Of a stretch of 23,602 nucleotides of DNA, positions 1 through 6,816 are shown one piece after another. Origin of the DNA: Pseudomonadota bacterium (lineage in GTDB: Bacteria; Pseudomonadota; Alphaproteobacteria; Sphingomonadales; SMXR01); the NCBI GenBank assembly GCA_022571175.1, contig JACZYI010000006.1:1-23602 (forward strand), read 5' to 3'. Under the pieces are notes generated by a model. The model was not told the origin of the DNA, searched no databases, and saw only the letters and a program-made list of their open reading frames with translations. Position numbers and translations under genes: made by a program. Every line of letters starts with the position of its first letter. Positions within the stretch are counted from its first letter, which is position 1.

Positions 1-227
1 TAATCAAGCTTGCCGGCCTGTTCACGGATGGCCTTCACCACCTTGGGATGATTGTGACCCAAGGCGCAGCACCAAAGCCCCGATGAACCGTCAAACACCT
101 CGCGGCCATCGGTGGTCCGGTAATACAAACCATCGGCGCTTACGAACATGCGCGGATTGGCCTTAAACTCCCGGTTCGCGGTAAACGGCATCCAATAGGC
201 CGACAAGGTATCGTTTGTAAGTTTCAT
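1..227 (-). CDS. Class III aminotransferase, N-terminal part (beta-alanine/omega-amino acid:pyruvate type), partial
   Basis: Only the first 75 or so residues are in the window; the gene runs off the left edge. The visible protein begins MKLTNDTLSAYWMPFTANRE and continues with a segment containing DGSSGLWCCALGHNHPKVV. These are the N-terminal signatures of fold-type I, class III PLP aminotransferases of the omega-amino acid (beta-alanine):pyruvate group. The catalytic lysine lies outside the window. The ATG is at 225-227. It is divergent from spermidine dehydrogenase, whose cleavage of aminopropyl amines yields 3-aminopropanal, a precursor of beta-alanine, so a role in beta-alanine disposal is a reasonable inference. 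A possible minus-strand promoter (TTTCCA 408-413, 17-bp spacer, TAATAT 385-390) overlaps the palindromic operator at 374-387. Substrate specificity cannot be fixed from this fragment; another omega-amino acid is possible. Confidence 0.8.
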   Translation of the reverse strand, partial: MKLTNDTLSAYWMPFTANREFKANPRMFVSADGLYYRTTDGREVFDGSSGLWCCALGHNHPKVVKAIREQAGKLD

Positions 228-313
228 GTTATTTTCTGCTCTACTATGTTACTTGTACGAAATGGCTTGAACAGTCCTTTGTAGCCCGGTTTTACCAAGA
301 TACAATCGCCTGG

Positions 314-342
314 TTACAGATTCTATGAAGCGTCCATATTAG
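314..342 (+). promoter_or_regulatory. Putative sigma70-type promoter of the spermidine dehydrogenase gene
   Basis: TTACAG at 314-319 and TATTAG at 337-342 are separated by 17 bp. A start site near 350 would place the palindrome at 374-387 downstream of transcription initiation, where a bound repressor would act as a roadblock. This rests on consensus matching by eye only. Confidence 0.3.
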
Positions 343-373
343 GCCTATCTTTTGCCCTTTTCCCGATATAGAT

Positions 374-387
374 TTTGTGATCACATA
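374..387. promoter_or_regulatory. Palindromic operator site 1 (spdH/aminotransferase divergent region)
   Basis: TTTGTGATCACATA matches the window-wide palindrome TTTGTGATCACAAA at 13 of 14 positions and lies 35 bp before the spdH ATG. The 17-base string TTTGTGATCACATATTA starting at 374 recurs exactly at 14982-14998 upstream of puuB. It also overlaps a possible minus-strand -10 element (385-390) facing the aminotransferase, so one site could control both divergent genes. Confidence 0.7.
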
Positions 388-421
388 TTAGCCGATCTTT
401 TTGACCTTGGAAAGTTCTATT

Positions 422-2317
422 ATGGCGCCTCGTCGCACAATAACCCGCCGTGATTTTATGAACGGCGTTGCCCTTAGTGTTGCCGCAGGAAGCCTTTTGT
501 CGCCACTGGAAGTGGCTACCCGTTTTAGCAAGGCAGTAGGCAAAGAAGACTATTATCCCCCTAAACTTACAGGTATGAGAGGCGATCACTTTGGTTCTTT
601 TGAAGTTGCCCACGGCGTTGCCATAGAGGGCAGAAAATGGACCAGGCCCGCAGCGCAAGCCGATGATACCTACGACTTGATCGTCGTTGGCGGCGGAATT
701 TCGGGTCTTTCCGCGGCATGGCTGTACCGGGGCCAAACCGGGCCCGATGCAAGAATACTTATCCTTGACAACCATGATGACTTTGGCGGTCACGCAAAGC
801 GAAATGAATTTAATGTCGATGGCCACAAATTAATCGGTTACGGCGGTAGCATGACCATAGAGGGGCCGAAGCATTATTCGCCTTCTGCAAAACAACTCCT
901 GAAAAACATTTCCATCGACGTTCAGCGTTTTTATAAATTCTTCGATCAAGGTTTTTATGATCAATGGAACCTGACTAGCGGGATTTATTTCAACAAGAAT
1001 GCCTACCAGGTGGACCGGCTGGTGCCTGACCCCTTCCGAAATTCGTACACTCCGATTAGTGGGAAACCCGCACAAGAGGTAGTCGGAATGTTCCCAATTG
1101 AGCAAGCGACCCGGGATGCCCTGGTCCGGCTTGTGGAAAGCGACATTGATTATTTGGCGGGTGTCCCAGTTCAGGCAAAAATCGAGATCCTGCGCAGCAT
1201 TAGTTATGTTGATTTTCTTGAAAAATATGCCGGTGTTCCCCGTGAAGGAACGGATATTTTAAGGGATAAGGTCAAAGGGGTCTGGGCGCTTGGCTGGGAT
1301 GCCTTGTCAGCCCTTGAAGGCACCCGGCTGGAAATGCCCGGAACCAGCGGTATGGGTTTAAGCTATGAACAGTTGGGATGGGATGCTGCCGAAGAACCCT
1401 ATATTTTTCATTTTCCTGACGGCAATGCCGGCATTGCCCGGTCACTGGTTCGCAGTTTGATCCCTGGCAGTTTGCCAGGAGACACCATGGAGGACCTAGT
1501 GACTTCACGGGCAAACTACACATCTCTTGACCATGAAAACAATAGGGTTAACATTCGCCTTAACAGTACCGCCATTGATGTTCGTCACACAAAAGATGGC
1601 AAGGCTGTCGATGTCACCTATGTCCAAAAAGGGGTTGCCAACCGGGTGCGCGGGAAACATATCATTCTTGCCTGCAATAACCGGATGATTCCTTTTATCT
1701 GCCCCGAGGTCCCTAAAGCGCAAGTTGAGGCCATCGATTATGCCATAAGAGCCCCTTTGGCTTATATTAACATTGCTCTTAGAAACTGGCGGGGGTTTGT
1801 TGAAGCAGGTATTGACAGGTTTTATATCCCCCAGCCAAACATGATGCACTTCCTTACCTTGGATTACCCGGTCAGTATGGGCAGTTACAATTTCTCGAAA
1901 GGCCCGGATGAGCCAATCGTGGTTCATGGAAACTACGTTCCAGATTCCCCGGGGTTGGGTTTAACCGGCCGCGAACAGTTTGCCCTTGGCCAACAAAAAT
2001 TATACCAGCTTGATTTCGCAGATTTTGAGGACGACGTTTTCCAGCAAATGAGTGGAGCGCTTGCTGGCACCAGTTTTGATGCGGAGCGGGATATTGCCGC
2101 TATCACAGTTAATCGTTGGCCCCACGGCTACGCCTATGAATACAATGAATTGTTTGATCCGGTAGACTGGAATCACACCAGGGGACCGCACATCGTAGGA
2201 CGGGCGCAAATTGGCAGAATCTCAATCGCCAACTCTGATGCCTCTGCTTACGCTTACGTTGATGGGGCTATTGATGCAGCGGCCCGGGCGGTGGATGACC
2301 AGGTCGCTTTGGACTAA
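422..2317 (+). CDS. spdH: Tat-exported FAD-dependent spermidine dehydrogenase
   Basis: This 631-residue flavoprotein resembles bacterial spermidine dehydrogenases (SpdH family, about 620 residues), which oxidatively cleave spermidine at the secondary amine. The N-terminus carries a twin-arginine signal (TRRDFMNG, arginines 9-10) followed by a hydrophobic stretch, so it probably acts in the periplasm as a folded FAD enzyme. The Rossmann motif GGGISGLSAA is at about residues 90-99, followed by the acidic strand end and LDNHDDFGGHAKRNEF at 115-130, typical of this family. I chose ATG 422 because GGAAAG sits 7 bases upstream; an in-frame TTG at 401 would merely extend the N-terminus. The 3' end overlaps the convergent aminomethyltransferase gene by 3 bases, leaving no room for a terminator. 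An operator lies just upstream. The family call is solid; substrate choice among spermidine, spermine and norspermidine is not settled. Confidence 0.85.
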   Translation: MAPRRTITRRDFMNGVALSVAAGSLLSPLEVATRFSKAVGKEDYYPPKLTGMRGDHFGSFEVAHGVAIEGRKWTRPAAQADDTYDLIVVGGGISGLSAAWLYRGQTGPDARILILDNHDDFGGHAKRNEFNVDGHKLIGYGGSMTIEGPKHYSPSAKQLLKNISIDVQRFYKFFDQGFYDQWNLTSGIYFNKNAYQVDRLVPDPFRNSYTPISGKPAQEVVGMFPIEQATRDALVRLVESDIDYLAGVPVQAKIEILRSISYVDFLEKYAGVPREGTDILRDKVKGVWALGWDALSALEGTRLEMPGTSGMGLSYEQLGWDAAEEPYIFHFPDGNAGIARSLVRSLIPGSLPGDTMEDLVTSRANYTSLDHENNRVNIRLNSTAIDVRHTKDGKAVDVTYVQKGVANRVRGKHIILACNNRMIPFICPEVPKAQVEAIDYAIRAPLAYINIALRNWRGFVEAGIDRFYIPQPNMMHFLTLDYPVSMGSYNFSKGPDEPIVVHGNYVPDSPGLGLTGREQFALGQQKLYQLDFADFEDDVFQQMSGALAGTSFDAERDIAAITVNRWPHGYAYEYNELFDPVDWNHTRGPHIVGRAQIGRISIANSDASAYAYVDGAIDAAARAVDDQVALD

Positions 2318-3513
2318 AACAAACCAGGAGGCGTGGCGCGGCGGCGTGGCGGGCTCCAGAAGGGTTCGTCGTGCACGCGGCATCGCTGCCAGACGCGATT
2401 CCACTGAAGCTCGCGCTGGTAATAAATCTCTGCCCAGAGGTCATTCAGGGGGTCGTCTATGGCCACTTCCAGCGATGCAAAGGCGATATTCTGTTTGCAA
2501 GTTGGTGACCACACGGCGGACGTCACTACGCCCGCAACTTTTTTGCGGCCATGGAAAATATAGCTGGCGTGCGCGGGTTTGTTGCCGTCGATATCCAGCT
2601 TGACCAGGCGATATCTTGAGCCTTTTTCTTTTTCCCGGATCAGTGCCCTGCGGCCGGTGAAATTGGGCTTATCCAGATGCACCAACCAACCAAGCCCAAG
2701 CTCGAAGGGCGAGCGATCATGATCCTTGCGAATAGTATGATTGGCTGGCGTGAAATCGTCGCCGGCCTGAATAAATCCGGCTTCAATGCGGGCGATATCC
2801 AGTGCATGGGTGCCGATGGCACGAATGCCATAATGTTTTCCGGCCTCGAACAGCTCGTCCCAAAGGGTCAGCGCCTTTGAGCCCCCGACCCACAGCTCAT
2901 AGCCCAGATCACCGGTAAAGCCGGTGCGTGACACCATTAACTTGCCACCATGATAGGGAAAGTGCACAATGCCAAAGGGCTTCAGTGTTTCGATACCCGA
3001 AAGACCCATCTTGCTTAGCACCGCGAATGACGTCGGCCCTTGCACGCTGAGGGCAGCCACCCCTTCGGTCTCGTCCGTGATGTCCACGTCAAAACCGGCC
3101 GACGATATCATCAGCCATTCATATTGGCGCTCATAGGCGCACAATCTGTAGTCATGCTCACCGAAACGGAAAATGGTCCCGTCGTCGACAACCTTACCTT
3201 GGTCGTTGCACCAGACGCTGTAACCGACCCGGCCAGGTTTGAGCTTCGACATGTCGCGCGTGACCATGCGGTCGAAGAAAGCCTCCGCATCTTGGCCGCG
3301 GATGCGGTATTTGCTCATCGGCGACAGGTCCATGACTGAACAGGCATTGCGGATGGCAAAATACTCGAGCTCGACATTTTCGAAATAATCCGCCGACAAA
3401 TACCCCTTCCAGCAGTGCCAACTGCTGTCCTGCGACAGTTCCGCCATCCGCGGATAGAAGGGCGTCGGCAGCGAATGCTTGCGAAAATGCTCCTTGTCAT
3501 ACTGCGCGCGCAT
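2314..3513 (-). CDS. GcvT-family aminomethyltransferase / folate-dependent demethylase-like protein
   Basis: A 399-residue protein of the glycine-cleavage T / dimethylglycine-demethylating fold. Visible hallmarks are the strand series around GRVGYSVWCNDQGKVVDDG, the SRTGFTGDLGYELWV segment (the family's GYTGExGYEL motif) and GTHALDIARIEAGF, which matches the G-x-ALDxxRxEAG helix. Members move one-carbon units from an amine or methylated substrate to tetrahydrofolate. It is a single-domain protein with no fused FAD dehydrogenase domain, unlike sarcosine or dimethylglycine dehydrogenases, but it is the last gene of an operon with two separate FAD oxidoreductases that could supply that half-reaction. 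Its ATG (3511-3513) overlaps the TGA of the upstream gene by one base, implying translational coupling; an in-frame GTG at 3514-3516 is the alternative start. The substrate is unknown. Without other GcvP/GcvH genes here, a glycine-cleavage role is unlikely. Confidence 0.75.
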   Translation of the reverse strand: MRAQYDKEHFRKHSLPTPFYPRMAELSQDSSWHCWKGYLSADYFENVELEYFAIRNACSVMDLSPMSKYRIRGQDAEAFFDRMVTRDMSKLKPGRVGYSVWCNDQGKVVDDGTIFRFGEHDYRLCAYERQYEWLMISSAGFDVDITDETEGVAALSVQGPTSFAVLSKMGLSGIETLKPFGIVHFPYHGGKLMVSRTGFTGDLGYELWVGGSKALTLWDELFEAGKHYGIRAIGTHALDIARIEAGFIQAGDDFTPANHTIRKDHDRSPFELGLGWLVHLDKPNFTGRRALIREKEKGSRYRLVKLDIDGNKPAHASYIFHGRKKVAGVVTSAVWSPTCKQNIAFASLEVAIDDPLNDLWAEIYYQRELQWNRVWQRCRVHDEPFWSPPRRRATPPGLF

Positions 3514-5069
3514 CACTTGTCTCCAGCGATAATGGCTTGCGCCGCGTTATGGCCGGCAGCACCCATAACGAATCCTCCCGGATGGGCACCGGCCCCGCAC
3601 AAATACAGCCCATCGATCGGCGTGCGGTACTGGGCGGTGCCATAAGTGGGCCGCATCATGAACATCTGGTCAATGGCTAGTTCACCATGGTGCCAGTGAC
3701 CGCCGGTCATGCCAAATTCGCGTTCAATATCCACCGGCGTCAGGCATTCGACGGTGGTTATCTTGTCCCTGAAGTCAGGGGCATAGGCCGAAATAACATC
3801 GACAACGCGCTCGACAAAGGTATCTTTCTGGGCGTCCCAGCCGCCTTTCAGGTCGTACGGCGCATATTGCACGATGGCCGACAATACATGCTTCCCGGCC
3901 GGCGCCAACGATGGGTCAGCGAGGCTGGGAATAGTGATTTCCATCGCCGGGGCTGCTGAGAACTCGCCATATTTCGAGTGATTAAAAGCATGCTCCAGAT
4001 ATTTCCGAGACGGCGCGATTACCAGCCGATTGCCCAGCGCATCCTGCTCAAGACCGGTAAAATCGGGCAGGCTGTTCAGCGCCATATGTAGCTTGGCGGC
4101 CCGCCCAGAGGTGCGCAGATTGCTGATGCGATGTGCCAACCCGGCTTCCAGATTGCGCGCACCTACCAGCTTCAGGAATGTAGTTTTTGGGTCGGCATTC
4201 GAAATTATCGTTGGCGCGCGGACCTCTTCGCCACCCGCGAACACAACACCAACTGCACACCCGCCCTCCAGCAACACGGTCTCGACCAGTGCCGCAGTCC
4301 TGATCTCGGCACCGAAACTGGTTGCGGCATCCGCTAGCGCCACTGTGACGCTGCCCATACCACCCATTGGCAGGGTCGGAATGCTTTTCAGGCCGCCTGC
4401 CAGGCGATAGAGATAAGTCACCACAGTACCCGGCATGCGGGGTTCCATGGCGGTGCCCAGAACCGCATCCAGCGCCAAGGCACCTTTCAATGCCTCGCTT
4501 TCGAACACTTCATCCAGAAGATCATGGATATTCATGCCGATGATACGCAAGAAATCCCGCATGCGTTTTTTACCGAGCCCAAAGCGAATATCCCAGCCCA
4601 TCCCGGCCAGTTTTATCACATTCCCGAACCCCGCGTTAGCGAGGCGTAGCGGAGTCTTGAGCAATTGCGGGGCCAGCGCCCTGGCGTGACGCTCCATTCG
4701 CTTGATGAACCTGGTGTAAGCCACCTTGTCGGTATCGGAGACCTCGGCCCCCTCAATATTGTAGCGGCAGATGGTCAGTTTGTTGCCGTCTGCAGCCAAT
4801 GAAATGGTTTCAATCGGCGGCCCGTTCAAATTGAGACCGTGGGTCTTGAGCTTAAGTTCGCGGACTATCTTTGGCTGTAGCATATGAAGGATGTGGGCGC
4901 AGGCAGAGACCTTGAAGCCGGGCGCAAATTCCCGCGTTATAGCTGCGCCGCCGACCTGCTCGGAGCGCTCCAGAACCAGCACCTTCTGCCCGCCCTTTGC
5001 CAGGTAGGCGGCGCAAACAAGGCCATTGTGACCGGCACCGATAATCAGGGCATCATAACGATCAGTCAT
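3513..5069 (-). CDS. CrtI/PYROXD2-like FAD-dependent oxidoreductase (copy A)
   Basis: A 518-residue flavoprotein of the phytoene desaturase/PYROXD2-like superfamily. The N-terminal dinucleotide-binding motif is GAGHNG (about residues 10-15) followed by VLVLERSEQVGGAA. The C-terminal FAD-contacting motif is LYLCGAGAHPGGFVMGAAGH. There is no signal peptide, so it is probably cytosolic or peripherally membrane-associated. I chose ATG 5067-5069 because GGAGGA lies 8 bases upstream and the Rossmann strand starts within a few residues; longer in-frame extensions add an Arg-rich stretch that overlaps the upstream gene heavily. It overlaps the upstream paralogue by 8 bases and the downstream GcvT-like gene by one base. 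Carotenoid desaturation is improbable because no crtB, crtE or crtY gene is nearby. In this setting an amine or modified amino acid is the more likely substrate, but that is inference. Confidence 0.75.
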   Translation of the reverse strand: MTDRYDALIIGAGHNGLVCAAYLAKGGQKVLVLERSEQVGGAAITREFAPGFKVSACAHILHMLQPKIVRELKLKTHGLNLNGPPIETISLAADGNKLTICRYNIEGAEVSDTDKVAYTRFIKRMERHARALAPQLLKTPLRLANAGFGNVIKLAGMGWDIRFGLGKKRMRDFLRIIGMNIHDLLDEVFESEALKGALALDAVLGTAMEPRMPGTVVTYLYRLAGGLKSIPTLPMGGMGSVTVALADAATSFGAEIRTAALVETVLLEGGCAVGVVFAGGEEVRAPTIISNADPKTTFLKLVGARNLEAGLAHRISNLRTSGRAAKLHMALNSLPDFTGLEQDALGNRLVIAPSRKYLEHAFNHSKYGEFSAAPAMEITIPSLADPSLAPAGKHVLSAIVQYAPYDLKGGWDAQKDTFVERVVDVISAYAPDFRDKITTVECLTPVDIEREFGMTGGHWHHGELAIDQMFMMRPTYGTAQYRTPIDGLYLCGAGAHPGGFVMGAAGHNAAQAIIAGDK

Positions 5070-6678
5070 CGCCAAAATCCTCCGGAGTAATATTCTCCCT
5101 GCCCAGATCTGCAAGGATTTCGCGCGCCGCATTGGCGCCCGGCGCCGCCATGACACCACCTCCGGGGTGAGTGGTGGATCCGCACATATACATACCCTTC
5201 ACCGGGCCGCGGTATTGGGCATAGCCCGGGAACGGCCGGTTAAACATCAGTTGGTCGAAGCTCAGATCGCCCTGGAAAATGTTGCCAGCGGTCAGCCCCA
5301 CTTCAGCTTCGATCTCGTGTGGGGTGCGAACCTCGGTATGCAGGATCAGGTCCTTGAAATTGGGGCTGAAAGTGGCAATGGCGTCTATCACAGTCTGGCC
5401 AAAGGCCTCGCGCTTATCCGGCGTCCAGTCGCCATCTGCAAGCTTTGCGGGGCAATATTGAACGAAGACGCTCATCATATGCTTACCCGGCGGGGCCATT
5501 GTCGGATCGGTCAATGTCGGGATCATCATGTCCACGTAGGGCCATTTGGACCAAGTGCCGTTCTTCCAGTCATCGTAGGCGCGCTCAAGTTGCTCGAAGT
5601 TTTCGGTAATATGCAGATCGCCCTTGATAAGGGGACAACCCACGGGGAACTGCGGGAATTCGGGCAGGCCGTCCAGCGCAATATTGAGCTTGCCCGACGA
5701 CCCCTTGATCTTGAAGTTTTGGGCTCTCTCCACCACCTCATCAGGCAGGTCTTTCTGATCCATGATCTTCAGAAAAGTCCTTTTGGCATCAAGGTTCGAG
5801 ACCACTATTGGGGCGTCGATTTCCTCGCCGCTTTCCAGAACTACGCCTTTGGTGCGACCGTTCCTGACCCGAATTTGGGCGACCGGCGCATCGGTGCGGA
5901 GTTCGCCGCCATGTTCCTGCAACGCGCCTGCCAAGGCCTTGGCGAGAGACCCCATGCCGCCGCGCGCGAAGCCCCAAGCACCGACATTGCCATCGATATC
6001 GCCCATATAATGGTGCAATAATACATAGGCCGTGCCCGGCGAATAAGGGCCCAGCGCGGTGCCGATGAGGCCCGATCCAGATAATGCTGCCTTAACCAGT
6101 TCGCTTTCGAAATACTGGTCCAGAAATTCGGCAACGCTCATGGTGAAAAAACGGATAAACTCGTAAAGCTCCTCTTCGCCAAGCTCGTACAGATTTTTCC
6201 CCAGAAAAAAGAGCTCTGAAAGGTCTTTCGGCTTGAAGGATGTGGGGTCCGCCGGTGTGCGTAAAAGGAACGGGCGAATGAACCGGCAATAGCGCATCAC
6301 GTCTGTGGAAAAGCGTTCATAGGCATCGGCGTCGTGCAACGAGTGACGGGCGAATTCACGGCGCTTCACCTCGTGATTGGTATAGCTGCCAAGATAGTCG
6401 CCCGACTGCGTCAGCGTTGCACCGCCACCAAATGGCACCACCTGCAGCCCATATCTGGCGAGATTGAGGTCGCGGTAAATCTCGGGCCGCAGCAGACTGC
6501 TGACATAAGAACAGTTGGTATAGGTCCAGCCTTCATACAGTTCGCGGCTGACCGTGGCACCGCCGATGTAGGGGTTGCGCTCGACAATCAGGACGTTCAA
6601 CCCGGATTTCGCCAGATAAGCTGCATTGGTCAGCCCGTTGTGTCCGGCTCCTATGACGATGGCATCGTATTTGTTCAT
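5062..6678 (-). CDS. CrtI/PYROXD2-like FAD-dependent oxidoreductase (copy B)
   Basis: A 538-residue paralogue of the next gene in the operon, with the same N-terminal GAGHNG motif (MNKYDAIVIGAGHNGL) and the same C-terminal block (MYMCGSTTHPGGGVMAAPGAN). It is the first gene of the operon followed by copy A and the GcvT-like protein, with overlapping ends. Two adjacent divergent copies could form a heteromer or act on successive intermediates. The start ATG is at 6676-6678; no strong Shine-Dalgarno is visible, and the preceding bases contain only half of the local palindrome (TTGTGA). No clear promoter was found in the 138-bp gap to the TonB receptor gene, so read-through from that gene is possible. 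The physiological substrate is unknown. Confidence 0.75.
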   Translation of the reverse strand: MNKYDAIVIGAGHNGLTNAAYLAKSGLNVLIVERNPYIGGATVSRELYEGWTYTNCSYVSSLLRPEIYRDLNLARYGLQVVPFGGGATLTQSGDYLGSYTNHEVKRREFARHSLHDADAYERFSTDVMRYCRFIRPFLLRTPADPTSFKPKDLSELFFLGKNLYELGEEELYEFIRFFTMSVAEFLDQYFESELVKAALSGSGLIGTALGPYSPGTAYVLLHHYMGDIDGNVGAWGFARGGMGSLAKALAGALQEHGGELRTDAPVAQIRVRNGRTKGVVLESGEEIDAPIVVSNLDAKRTFLKIMDQKDLPDEVVERAQNFKIKGSSGKLNIALDGLPEFPQFPVGCPLIKGDLHITENFEQLERAYDDWKNGTWSKWPYVDMMIPTLTDPTMAPPGKHMMSVFVQYCPAKLADGDWTPDKREAFGQTVIDAIATFSPNFKDLILHTEVRTPHEIEAEVGLTAGNIFQGDLSFDQLMFNRPFPGYAQYRGPVKGMYMCGSTTHPGGGVMAAPGANAAREILADLGRENITPEDFGDD

Positions 6679-6816
6679 TTATTCACAAGATTCCACTGTT
6701 CGGGCCCATGCCGACTACACCGAGATTGAAACCAACTTTAGCCTGGGAGAAAAGCAAACACCAGCCGCTAATTCAGGCCCTCAGTGGGATTTTTGGGGCA
6801 TTTTAAGGCTTGGCCG

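Noticed and set aside
374..387. CRP-type binding site at the TGTGATCACA palindromes
   Set aside because: CRP/FNR sites have TGTGA and TCACA separated by about six bases. Here the half-sites abut directly, so the spacing is incompatible with a standard CRP dimer.
2314..3513. DmdA dimethylsulfoniopropionate demethylase
   Set aside because: It shares the GcvT fold, but I saw no DmdA-specific motif and no sulfur-pathway neighbours (dmdB, dmdC, dmdD). It cannot be assigned beyond the superfamily.
5167..6021. A 284-codon open frame on the plus strand
   Set aside because: It lies wholly antisense to a well-supported flavoenzyme gene and its translation shows no recognisable domain; it is a shadow of codon bias.
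3513..6678. Carotenoid biosynthesis (CrtI phytoene desaturases)
   Set aside because: The fold is shared, but there is no phytoene synthase, cyclase or prenyl synthase nearby and the partner is a GcvT-like gene. The sequences look like the PYROXD2-like side of the family.
6679..6690. Operator upstream of the two-flavoenzyme operon
   Set aside because: Only a half-site (TTGTGA on the minus strand) is present next to the start codon; the other half does not match, so it was not counted.
6679..6816. Terminator after the TonB receptor gene
   Set aside because: No stem with a following T run could be found on the minus strand in this 138-bp gap.
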